Positions 27,740-35,873 of a DNA stretch of 64,000 nt are shown here, piece after piece. Below the pieces are notes generated by a model. It was not told where the DNA came from and searched no databases. It saw nothing but the letters and a program-made list of their open reading frames with translations. The stretch's first letter is position 1; each line of letters opens with the position of its first letter. The position numbers and the translations under genes are program-made. The DNA is from Ideonella oryzae (GTDB lineage: Bacteria; Pseudomonadota; Gammaproteobacteria; Burkholderiales; Burkholderiaceae_C), in NCBI RefSeq assembly GCF_024055665.1, contig NZ_JAMXMC010000001.1:482337-546336 (forward strand), in the 5' to 3' direction.

Positions 27740-29337
27740 GCGTGTGCTCCTTCGGTGATTCGGCCGGCCATCCACTGACCGACCCGTTGGCGCAAAGCCG
27801 CCAGGCCCTCTTCGTCGGCCACGGGAATGCGCGCCGTGCCCATCACCCGGCCGCGGTACAGCACCAGCACCCGGTCGGCCACGGCCAGCAGTTCGTCAAG
27901 CTCGGACGAGATCAGCAGCACCCCCACCCGCTGCGGCCCGTGCGCCGCGGCGCGGATGTGGCCATAGACCGCCTGCACCGCGCCCACGTCCAGGCCCCGG
28001 GTCGGGTTGGCGGCCAGCAGAAAGCGCAGGCCCGGTCGCGTCATCTCGCGGGCCATCACCGCCTTCTGCTGGTTGCCACCGGACAGGCCGCCAAACGCCA
28101 CCTGTGCACCGGCGGCCCGGACATCGAAGCGCTGCATCAGCAGCTCGGCGGCGCGCGCCAGCGCCCGCCGGTCCAGCAAGCCGAAGCGCCGGAATTCCGG
28201 CAGCCGGTCGATGAAAAGGTTCTCCGCCACGCTCAGCGCGGGCACGCAGGCCTCGGCATGGCGGTCCTCCGGCACCACGCCCACGCCGGCGCCCGTCAGC
28301 GCACGGGGGCCGGCGTGGGTCATTTCCTGGTCCGCCAGGAAGAAGCGGCCCGAGGTGGCGGGCCGCATGCCCGACAGCACGGCGGCCAGTTCGCTCTGGC
28401 CATTGCCCTCGACCCCCGCGACCGCGACGATCTCGCCCGGTTCGACCAGCAGGGTGAAGTTGTCCAGCCGGACCACGCCTTCCGCGTCCTTCACCCCCAG
28501 GCCGTCCACCGTCAACACCGGCGGGCGCCGCGTGGCCACCGCGACGCGCGGCTGGCGCTCGGGCTGTGCCGGCCCGGCCGCGCTGTCCAGGTCGCGGGCG
28601 ATCATGGCCCGCACCAGCTGATCCAGCTCGGCCGCCGGCTGCTCGGAACGCGCCGCCAGGCGGCCGCCGCGCAGCACGGTGGCCCGCTGGGCCACGCGCT
28701 GGATCTCGGCCAGCTTGTGCGTCACCAGCAGCACGCCGCAGCCGGCTGCGGCCACCCGCTCGCAGACGTCCAGCAGCGAGGCGATCTCGGCGGGCAGCAG
28801 CACCGCGGTGGGCTCATCGAGCACCAGCAGGCGCGGCTCGCGCATCAGGCACTTGACGATCTCGACCCGCTGCCTCTCCCCCACCGACAGATCCTCGATG
28901 CGGGCCCAGGGGTCGAGCGCCAGGCCATAGCGCGCCGACAGCTCGCTGATGCGCTGCGCACAGCCCTGCCGGTCCAGGATGCCCCGGGCCTGGCCCAGCA
29001 GCAGGTTGTCCACAACGCTGAGGTCAGGCACCAGGCTGAAATGCTGGTGCACCATCGCCACCCCCAGCGCCAGGGCCTGCGCCGGCCCTTGCGGCCGGTA
29101 GGGCTGGCCGTCCAGCGCCATGTCACCCTGGTCCGGCCTGTAGACGCCGAAGATCAGGTTGCACAGGGTGGACTTGCCCGCGCCGTTCTCGCCCAGCAGG
29201 CAATGGATCTCGCCGGCCGCCAGGGTCAGCGAGACATCGTCCAGGGCCTGCAGCGCGCCGAAGCGCTTGCCCATGCCCTGCAGGCTCAGCAGCGGCGGGT
29301 GCGCCAGGGGCGGCGCGGCGGCGGAAGACGCGGACAT
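27736..29337 (-). CDS. ABC transporter ATPase, duplicated domain (BMP/nucleoside-type)
   Basis: A 533-residue protein with two fused nucleotide-binding domains. The first has Walker A GENGAGKS, signature LSVGERQR and Walker B LLVLDEPTA. The second has a changed Walker A, GVEGNGQS, lacking the lysine, with signature LSGGNQQK and LLAANPTRGLD instead of a normal Walker B. One active and one degenerate site is standard for this ribose/nucleoside ATPase class. It follows the binding-protein gene by 6 bp. Confidence 0.92.
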   Translation of the reverse strand: MSASSAAAPPLAHPPLLSLQGMGKRFGALQALDDVSLTLAAGEIHCLLGENGAGKSTLCNLIFGVYRPDQGDMALDGQPYRPQGPAQALALGVAMVHQHFSLVPDLSVVDNLLLGQARGILDRQGCAQRISELSARYGLALDPWARIEDLSVGERQRVEIVKCLMREPRLLVLDEPTAVLLPAEIASLLDVCERVAAAGCGVLLVTHKLAEIQRVAQRATVLRGGRLAARSEQPAAELDQLVRAMIARDLDSAAGPAQPERQPRVAVATRRPPVLTVDGLGVKDAEGVVRLDNFTLLVEPGEIVAVAGVEGNGQSELAAVLSGMRPATSGRFFLADQEMTHAGPRALTGAGVGVVPEDRHAEACVPALSVAENLFIDRLPEFRRFGLLDRRALARAAELLMQRFDVRAAGAQVAFGGLSGGNQQKAVMAREMTRPGLRFLLAANPTRGLDVGAVQAVYGHIRAAAHGPQRVGVLLISSELDELLAVADRVLVLYRGRVMGTARIPVADEEGLAALRQRVGQWMAGRITEGAHA

Positions 29338-29343
29338 GGCGGA

Positions 29344-30330
29344 TCAGCCTTCCAGGACCTGGATCTTCCCGCTCTGGATGTCCTTCTTGATCTGCTCGAT
29401 CCGGGTCTTCATGGCCGGGGTCGCGCCGCAGATCGTCATGTCGGACGCCTTGGGTCCCATGGCCAGGCCGAAGGCTTTGTAGCCCGGCTTCCAGCTGCCC
29501 TTGACGGCCTCGCCGATGGCGTACTCGACCTGGTAGCCCACCCCGGTGATGCTGTAGGCGATGTAGAGCGGATCCGTGCCGCAGCGGTCGGTGTAGCTGC
29601 CGATGATGTGGGTGCCCTTCTCCTTGGCCGCCTGCTCCATGCCGCGCAGGCCGAGGTTCAGGATGTGGTAGTGCACATCGGCCCCCTGGGCGATGGCGGC
29701 CAGCGTGGCCTCCTTGGCCTTGGCCACGTCGTCGAAATCGCCGGTGTAGTTCTCGAAGTACTTGATCTTCGGGTTGATGTAGGCCGCGCCCTTGCCGAAC
29801 TCCTTGCCGGCATTGACGATCGAGGGAATCTCCATCCCGCCCACATAGCTCACCGCGCCGTTCTTGCTCAGCATGGCGGCGGCGGCGCCGGCCACGAAGG
29901 CGATCTCGGCCTGCTTCACGTCATAGCCGGCCACGTTGGGCAGGTCCTCGCCCTTGTTGCCGCCGACGATGGAGAAGCGGGTCTTGGGAAAGCGCTTGGC
30001 GATCTTCAGCACCGCGGCCTGCGTCTGCCCGCCCACGCCGATCACCAGTTGGTTCTTGCTGGCCAGGTTGGTCAGGGCCTGTTCCATGTCGGCGTAGTTG
30101 ATGTTCTCGATCATCTGCACCTTCACCTTGTCCCCCTGGGCCTTCTGCGCGGCCACCAGGCCGTCATAGCCCGACTCCATCCAGCCCTTGTCCGACTTGG
30201 AACCGGGGATCAGGATGCCCACGCGCAGCGGATCGGCCGCGTACGACGACAGCGGCGACAGGGCACCGGCGAACGCGACGGCCCCCAGGGCCCAGGTGAG
30301 GCGGCGACGAGACAAAGCAGAAAACGACAT
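29344..30330 (-). CDS. BMP-family ABC substrate-binding protein
   Basis: A 328-residue periplasmic binding protein of the BMP/PnrA family, known for purine nucleosides. The signal peptide carries three arginines followed by a hydrophobic core, and cleavage is expected near SYAAD. KSDKGWMESGYDG near residue 45 is a family motif. It heads a five-gene leftward operon (binding protein, ATPase, two permeases, gamma-glutamyltransferase), with an operator-like box 49 bp upstream. The absence of a lipobox makes it soluble rather than lipid-anchored. Confidence 0.9.
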   Translation of the reverse strand: MSFSALSRRRLTWALGAVAFAGALSPLSSYAADPLRVGILIPGSKSDKGWMESGYDGLVAAQKAQGDKVKVQMIENINYADMEQALTNLASKNQLVIGVGGQTQAAVLKIAKRFPKTRFSIVGGNKGEDLPNVAGYDVKQAEIAFVAGAAAAMLSKNGAVSYVGGMEIPSIVNAGKEFGKGAAYINPKIKYFENYTGDFDDVAKAKEATLAAIAQGADVHYHILNLGLRGMEQAAKEKGTHIIGSYTDRCGTDPLYIAYSITGVGYQVEYAIGEAVKGSWKPGYKAFGLAMGPKASDMTICGATPAMKTRIEQIKKDIQSGKIQVLEG

Positions 30331-30378
30331 GACAGTCCTTTTGCACCTGCACGGTGACGATGGTTGGGGAAGGCAACT

Positions 30379-30396
30379 GGTAAGTGTTCATTTACC
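30379..30396. promoter_or_regulatory. Operator-like box A
   Basis: GGTAAGTGTTCATTTACC: two 8-bp arms, 7 of 8 matching, around a central TT; one further flanking T/A pair extends it. It shares TGTTCATTTACC exactly with box B 100 bp away. Candidate site for the TetR regulator at 32615, close to the leftward importer operon. Confidence 0.5.
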
Positions 30397-30478
30397 AAGC
30401 CGACGATTCGAAGCAACATCGGTGCCAGAGAAAGCCCGCCGACATGGCACCAATCTCGCTAAGACTTCCTGCCCTCCA

Positions 30479-30496
30479 AGTAATTGTTCATTTACC
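30479..30496. promoter_or_regulatory. Operator-like box B
   Basis: AGTAATTGTTCATTTACC, sharing its right 12 bases with box A and having a weaker left arm. It lies 104 bp before the RutB-like gene at 30600. The 269-bp gap between the divergent operons holds these two boxes and no gene. Confidence 0.45.
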
Positions 30497-30599
30497 TATT
30501 GGATGACGGAAGGCCGCAGCGCTGACGCGCGCCGGAGGGCGCCCTCCATGAGGGCATCGCGGCACGCTTTCTGTGCATCCACGCCCCAGGAGCACCCCC

Positions 30600-31400
30600 A
30601 TGACATCCTTCAAGCAAGCCGGTCCGCTGGGCGTGGCCGCGAACTACCACTGGCTGGCCACCGAGCAGACGGTGGACATGGCGCTGCCCGCCCGCCCCCC
30701 CGCGCGCCTGGCCCTGCCGGCCACGCCGCAGAACCTGGTGATCGACCTGCACCGCACGGCCATCGTGGTGATCGACCTGCAGAACGACTTCTGCACCGAA
30801 GGCGGCTGGGTCGACCACATCGGCGGCAACTACCAGGCCGACCGTGCACCCATCGGCCCCCTGCAGGCCCTGTTGCCCGCGCTGCGCCAGGCGGGCGTGC
30901 CGGTGGTGTGGGTGAACTGGGGCAACCGGCCGGACCTGGCCAACATGCCCCCCAACCAGATCCACCTCTACAAGCCCCACGGGCACGGCACCGGCCTGGG
31001 CGACCCGCTGCCCCACGGGCGCGGCAACGTGCTGGAAAAGGGCTCCTGGGCCGCTGCGATCGTCGACGAGCTGCCCGTGGAGCCGCAGGACATCCAGGTC
31101 GACAAGTACCGCATCAGCGGCTTCTGGGACACGCCGCTGGACAGCATCCTGCGCAACCTGGGGGTGAAGACGGTGCTCTTTGCCGGCTGCAACACCGACC
31201 AGTGCGTGCTGCATTCGCTGACCGACGCCAACTTCCTGGGCTATGGCTGCGTGTTGCTGGAGGACTGCTGCGCCACCAGCTCGCCGGCCTTCTGCACCGA
31301 GGCCACGCTGTGGAATGTGCGCAAGTGCTTCGGCTTCGTCAGCGACTCGACGGCCCTGCTCGGCGCCCTGGCCGCGCAGACGAACAACCACCATGGCTGA
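30600..31400 (+). CDS. Isochorismatase-family cysteine hydrolase (RutB-like)
   Basis: A 266-residue cysteine hydrolase resembling RutB (ureidoacrylate/peroxyureidoacrylate amidohydrolase) and related amidohydrolases. The catalytic triad is visible as Asp59 (VIDLQNDF), Lys169 (VDKYRISGF) and Cys202 (CNTDQCV). AGGAG lies 8 bp before the ATG. It overlaps the amidase gene by 8 bp. It would split an amide or carbamoyl bond to release ammonia and CO2 from the compound brought in by the divergent importer (inference from context). Confidence 0.88.
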   Translation: MTSFKQAGPLGVAANYHWLATEQTVDMALPARPPARLALPATPQNLVIDLHRTAIVVIDLQNDFCTEGGWVDHIGGNYQADRAPIGPLQALLPALRQAGVPVVWVNWGNRPDLANMPPNQIHLYKPHGHGTGLGDPLPHGRGNVLEKGSWAAAIVDELPVEPQDIQVDKYRISGFWDTPLDSILRNLGVKTVLFAGCNTDQCVLHSLTDANFLGYGCVLLEDCCATSSPAFCTEATLWNVRKCFGFVSDSTALLGALAAQTNNHHG

Positions 31401-32583
31401 TCCCCGCCCGGGCCGCGGCCCCGACCCGTGTGGCGCCTTCGTGCCCGGCGGCCTGCTGGCCCGGCCATCGACGGGCCAGGGGCCGCTGCACGGGCTGGAC
31501 TTCGCGGTCAAGGACCTGATCGACGTGGCCGGCACGGTCACCGGCGGCGGCAACCCGGACTGGGCGGCCGCGCACGCCCCGGCCGCGCAGGACGCCCCCG
31601 CCGTGGCCGCCCTGTGCCGGGCCGGCGCGCGGCTGGTGGGCAAGACCATCACCGACGAGCTGGCCTTCAGCCTGGAGGGTGAGAACGCCCACCACGGCAC
31701 TCCCCTCAACCCCAGGGCGCCCGATTGCCTGCCCGGCGGCTCCTCCAGCGGCTCGGCCGTGGCCGTCGCCTGCGGGCAAGTGGACTTCGCGCTGGGCACC
31801 GACACCGGGGGCTCCGTGCGGGTGCCGGCCGCCTTCTGCGGGCTCTACGGCATGCGGCCCAGCCATGGCCTGGTGTCACTGCAGGGCGTCATCCCCTTCG
31901 CCCCCAGCCTGGACACCGTGGGCTGGATGGCCCGCAGTGGCGACGTGCTGCAGCGGGTCGGCGACGTGCTGCTGCCCGCCGGCCCGGCGGCCGCCCTGCC
32001 CCCACCGCGTCTGGAGGCCCCCATGGACCTCTGGCAGGCGGTGGCCCCGGCCTGCGCCCAGGCCCTGTGGCCGCTGGCCGAGCGCCTGGGCGTGCGGCCC
32101 TGCGCCAGCACGGCCCTGAACGCCCCGCTGGAGGACTGGCTGCAGGCCTACACCTGCCTGCAGGGCGACGAGATCCGCCAAAGCCTGGGGCCGTGGATCA
32201 CCGAACACCGGCCGCGTTTCGGCCCGGCCATGGCGCCGCGCTTTGCCAGCGTGTTCGACATCCCGGCTGAACAGGTCCGGCACTGGGGCGCCTGGCGAGC
32301 CCGGCAGACCCGGCGCCTGTCGGCCCTGCTGGCGGACGACACCGTCTGGGTGCTGCCCACCACCCCCACGCCGCCCCTGAGCCGCCAGGCCACGGACGAC
32401 GAGCGCGGGCGCTTCTACAGCGTGGCCCTGCCCCTGAACGCGGTGGCCGGCCTGGCCGGCCTGCCGCAGGTGACGCTGCCGCTGGGGCAATGGCAGGGGC
32501 GCCCCCTGGGGCTGTCGCTGATCGCCGGCCACGGCCGGGACCGCGAGCTGCTGCGTCTGGCTGCCACAATCACCCCGGCCTGA
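31393..32583 (+). CDS. Amidase-signature family amidase
   Basis: A 396-residue amidase. The Ser-Ser-Lys catalytic set is visible: Lys40 in FAVKDLIDVAG, serines 117-119 in GGSSSGS, and Ser141 in GTDTGGSVRVP. The chain is shorter than the usual 450-500 residues, mainly in the C-terminal third. It overlaps the RutB-like gene and is followed after 31 bp by a TetR gene, forming a three-gene rightward operon. The pair of hydrolases suggests stepwise removal of nitrogen from one substrate, such as a ureido or oxamate-like compound (inference). Confidence 0.9.
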   Translation: MADPRPGRGPDPCGAFVPGGLLARPSTGQGPLHGLDFAVKDLIDVAGTVTGGGNPDWAAAHAPAAQDAPAVAALCRAGARLVGKTITDELAFSLEGENAHHGTPLNPRAPDCLPGGSSSGSAVAVACGQVDFALGTDTGGSVRVPAAFCGLYGMRPSHGLVSLQGVIPFAPSLDTVGWMARSGDVLQRVGDVLLPAGPAAALPPPRLEAPMDLWQAVAPACAQALWPLAERLGVRPCASTALNAPLEDWLQAYTCLQGDEIRQSLGPWITEHRPRFGPAMAPRFASVFDIPAEQVRHWGAWRARQTRRLSALLADDTVWVLPTTPTPPLSRQATDDERGRFYSVALPLNAVAGLAGLPQVTLPLGQWQGRPLGLSLIAGHGRDRELLRLAATITPA

Positions 32584-32614
32584 GGCCGATCTCCTGTCCG
32601 GCCTCCTCCTGCCC

Positions 32615-33316
32615 ATGTCGACCCCTTCGTCCACCGCCACCGCCCGCCCGACCGCGAAACGGGCCGCCGCCACAGCCATCAAGCGTGATCCGGCCAAGAC
32701 CCGCGCCAACATCCTAAAGGCCGCCACCGCCGAGTTCGCCGCCAAGGGCTACAGCGGCGCCCGCACGGAAAAGATCGCCCAGCGCGCCAAGTCCAACGTG
32801 CGCATGATCTACCACTACTTCGGGGGCAAGGAGGCGCTGTACCTGTGCGTGCTGGAAGAGGTGCTGTCCCAGCTGCGCGCGCAGGAGCTGCAACTGAACC
32901 TGGGCGACGTGGCCCCGCTGCAGGGCGTGCTGCTGATGTTCGACTTCATCAACAGACACTTCGAGCGCCACCCCGAGCTGCGCAACCTGCTGGCCTACGA
33001 GAACCTGAACAAGGCGGCCTGCCTGAAGCGGTCCCGGCAGATTCCGCAGATGGCCTCGCCGGTGCTGCAGCAGCTGGAGCAGCTGCTGCGCCGCGGCGAA
33101 GCCGAGGGCTGCTTCCGCGCCGGCATCGACGCCATGCAGCTCTATGTGGCGATGGTGGGCGCCATCTATTACGGCAAGTCACACGCCTACACCCTGTCGC
33201 GCATCTTCCAGCGCGACATGCTGACCGCCGACTGGCAGGCCAGCTATCGCCAACAGACCCACCAGATGCTGGTCGGCTTTCTGACGTCCACCACGCCGGT
33301 CCCGTCCGTCGCCTGA
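32615..33316 (+). CDS. TetR-family regulator (RutR-like)
   Basis: A 233-residue TetR regulator. A basic, Ala/Thr-rich leader of about 30 residues precedes the helix-turn-helix (GARTEKIAQRAKSNVRMIYH, then YFGGKEALY). The ligand domain has the RutR-like segment FERHPELRNLLAYENLNKA. Its place in the operon with a RutB-like hydrolase fits a nitrogen-compound sensor controlling both divergent operons, with boxes at 30379 and 30479 as candidate sites. The effector is unknown. Confidence 0.88.
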   Translation: MSTPSSTATARPTAKRAAATAIKRDPAKTRANILKAATAEFAAKGYSGARTEKIAQRAKSNVRMIYHYFGGKEALYLCVLEEVLSQLRAQELQLNLGDVAPLQGVLLMFDFINRHFERHPELRNLLAYENLNKAACLKRSRQIPQMASPVLQQLEQLLRRGEAEGCFRAGIDAMQLYVAMVGAIYYGKSHAYTLSRIFQRDMLTADWQASYRQQTHQMLVGFLTSTTPVPSVA

Positions 33317-33330
33317 GCCGCAGCGGCGGG

Positions 33331-35838
33331 TCACGGGGGCAGCGGCTCCCAGCGTCCCTGAAGATAGCGCTGACAGGTTGACGGGCCAAAGCGCCACAGG
33401 TGCAGCCAGCCGTTGTCCACCAGCTGGCGCACCACCTCCTGCGTGGCCAGCACCCGCTCGATGGCGGCGGCCGGGGCGTCGACGACCACCGTCAGGCGCA
33501 GCGGCTCGTGCACCCAGCGCTGGCCGTCATGCACCGACTGGCGCGACAGGCCGGTGCGCAGGTCGCCGCCATTGCCCTCGAACACGCCGATGCGCCCGCC
33601 CACCACGTTGTGCAGCAGCTTGTTGCCGCTGCCCAGGCGCTCGGGCTCGCACACCGCCGCGTGGTACTGCCAGTTGATCCAGTGGGCCACCAGCATCGGG
33701 GCGGTCATCAGCTGGGCGAGCAGCTGGCCCTCGGGGTCGGCCGCAGGCGTGTAGTCGTGCAGGAAGACCCGGCCGTCCAGCATCAGCCCGCGGGTGCGGG
33801 CGCGGGGGGCGATGACCAGGGCCGCGTTGCCGCTCAGACCCCACTCCGGCCGGGTCTGGGCACCGTCGTTGGCACGCCGGCGCAAGGCCATGAACAGGCG
33901 ATCGGGCGGCAGGGCCGGGTCCAGCCCCAGCGAAGGGGCCCGCTCGCGGCGCACCTGCACCCTGGCCTGGTCGAAGGCCCGGCGGGCACGCGCCACCTGC
34001 GCCTGGCTGGCCGGCGGCAACAGGTCTTCGTCGAACCACTCCAGCGCGTCGGTGGTGGTGTTGTGCAGGGCCGCGGCGAAGGTGGTCTGCGCGGGCAGCA
34101 CCAGGCCCGCACCGGCCAGGCCAGCCCGCACGGCGGGGTCGTTCAGCAGGCGCACCAGGGCGCGCACATTGGCCTCGCCGGTCTGGCCACCGCAGGCCCC
34201 GCAGTCCAGGCCGGCGGCATGGGCGTTGTTGGCCGACTGGCTGCCATGGCCCACCAGCAGCACCAGCGGCGCCAGGCCGTCGGTCAGGCCCATGCCACGC
34301 AGCACGCGGGCGGCCAGCGCCACCTGGTCGCCCAGCGGCAGGCCCTGCAGCGCGGGCCGGCACAGCGGCCGGTAGCGGGCCGACAGCCCCCTCAGATCGG
34401 CCCGGGGCCGCGGGGCCGCCGAAGGCTTCAGCCAGCCCAGCAGCCCACCCAGATAGCCCCAGCCGGCAGCCTCGACATAGGAGAAAGCGGTGCCGGGCCA
34501 GCGGCCGGTCGCAGCCAGTTGCTGGCTGCGCTGGGCCTGGCGCTGGCGGGCCTGGCGGGCCCGCTCGGTCAACTGCGCCGACAGTAGCTCACCCTCTGAG
34601 CCCACCAGCACATCGCCCATCGCCACGGTGGGCGCCAACAGGCCCGGCAGCTGGGGGCGCTGCAAGGCGGTGCCCAGCGGGGTGTAGGTGGCCGGCACGC
34701 CGAAGAAGCCGGCAAAGCCCAGGGTCTGGACCGCCGGATCGGCCGCCTCCACGGCCCGGCGCAGGCGCTCGCTGCGCACGTCGATGCAGAACACGGCCTG
34801 CACGTCTGGCGCGGTCTGTAGTGGCTGGGGCACCTGGTGCAGGGTCCGCGCCAGCGCACGCTGGTAGCCCTGTTCCAGCGCGCTTTGCCAGATCTCGTCG
34901 GCCCACAGCGTGGCTTCGGCCTGGGCCAGGCGCGCGGGCGCCTGCTGCCAGGCCTGCTGCAGTGCGGCCACGGCCTGGCGGGCGGCATGGTCCGTCTTGC
35001 ATTCCACCAGCAGGGCGCCCCAGGCCAGGCGGACGGCCAGCAGGTCGCGCAGGGTGTCGTCCTGGCAGCCCCGCTGCCGAGCCTGCCAGCCCTGATGGGC
35101 ACACCAGGCGGCCCAGCCCTGCACCGTCCACAGCACAGCCTCCAGGTAGTCGGCCCAGATGGCCGGATGCAGGCCCAGGCGTTCCAGCGCCCAGCGCTCG
35201 GCCTGCCCACGGGTTTCGGGCAGGGCATGCAGGCCGTCACGCAGCCCGGGCAGGCCCATCAGCCAGCCCATGCCGTGGTCGTGCACCAAGCTGTCGCGCC
35301 AGAAGGCGAACAACCCGCCGGAACGTTGCGGCTGCCAGTCGGCCTGGTCGCGGTCGAAGTAGGCCGCGCAGGTCTGGCTGACCTGGTGGGTGATGGCCTG
35401 GCGCCAGCTCAGTCGCTCCTGGCGCCGCGGGTCGTCGTCAAGGGTGTCGATCAGCAGGGGCAACGGCGTGATGCCCAGAGGGGCCCGCAGGGCCTGCAGG
35501 CACTCGGCCTCGCGGCTGACCGGCTGGCCGGCCAGGGTCAGCGCGGCGCGCAAGTCCTCGGGCTGGATGCGACCCTCCCGCCGGGCCTGGGCCAGCAGCG
35601 CGCGTGGCGGCAGCACCTGCACGCCGGCCAGCACCGCCAGACGGGCGGCCACCCGGCGCAGCGGCAGGCCGATGCGCTGCCAGTGCGGGTTGACCGCGAT
35701 GGACTGGTCCAGCGGCCAGACTGGGGCGAATTGTTGGCAGGCCTGGTCGCAGGCGGCCTCGACACGGGGATCGACCTCCGGGCGTTCACCAGAGGCCGAA
35801 GCTCCGCGAACGGGGCGCACGGGCAGGGAAAGATCCAT
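33331..35838 (-). CDS. dabA: DabA, inorganic-carbon uptake subunit (DUF2309)
   Basis: An 835-residue DUF2309 protein, the carbonic-anhydrase-like subunit of the DAB bicarbonate/CO2 accumulation complex at the inner membrane. The zinc-site pattern is present: Cys351 and Asp353 in FCIDVRSER, then His531 in VGHGSQ and Cys546 in LDCGACGG. The Cys351/Asp353 numbers coincide with those reported for the Halothiobacillus protein, which supports ATG 35838 over the GTGs at 35841 and 35850. The DabB gene lies just upstream. It converges on the TetR gene at 33316. Confidence 0.93.
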   Translation of the reverse strand: MDLSLPVRPVRGASASGERPEVDPRVEAACDQACQQFAPVWPLDQSIAVNPHWQRIGLPLRRVAARLAVLAGVQVLPPRALLAQARREGRIQPEDLRAALTLAGQPVSREAECLQALRAPLGITPLPLLIDTLDDDPRRQERLSWRQAITHQVSQTCAAYFDRDQADWQPQRSGGLFAFWRDSLVHDHGMGWLMGLPGLRDGLHALPETRGQAERWALERLGLHPAIWADYLEAVLWTVQGWAAWCAHQGWQARQRGCQDDTLRDLLAVRLAWGALLVECKTDHAARQAVAALQQAWQQAPARLAQAEATLWADEIWQSALEQGYQRALARTLHQVPQPLQTAPDVQAVFCIDVRSERLRRAVEAADPAVQTLGFAGFFGVPATYTPLGTALQRPQLPGLLAPTVAMGDVLVGSEGELLSAQLTERARQARQRQAQRSQQLAATGRWPGTAFSYVEAAGWGYLGGLLGWLKPSAAPRPRADLRGLSARYRPLCRPALQGLPLGDQVALAARVLRGMGLTDGLAPLVLLVGHGSQSANNAHAAGLDCGACGGQTGEANVRALVRLLNDPAVRAGLAGAGLVLPAQTTFAAALHNTTTDALEWFDEDLLPPASQAQVARARRAFDQARVQVRRERAPSLGLDPALPPDRLFMALRRRANDGAQTRPEWGLSGNAALVIAPRARTRGLMLDGRVFLHDYTPAADPEGQLLAQLMTAPMLVAHWINWQYHAAVCEPERLGSGNKLLHNVVGGRIGVFEGNGGDLRTGLSRQSVHDGQRWVHEPLRLTVVVDAPAAAIERVLATQEVVRQLVDNGWLHLWRFGPSTCQRYLQGRWEPLPP

Positions 35839-35873
35839 CACGGAAGACACCTCGCAGACGGTTCACGCAGAGA

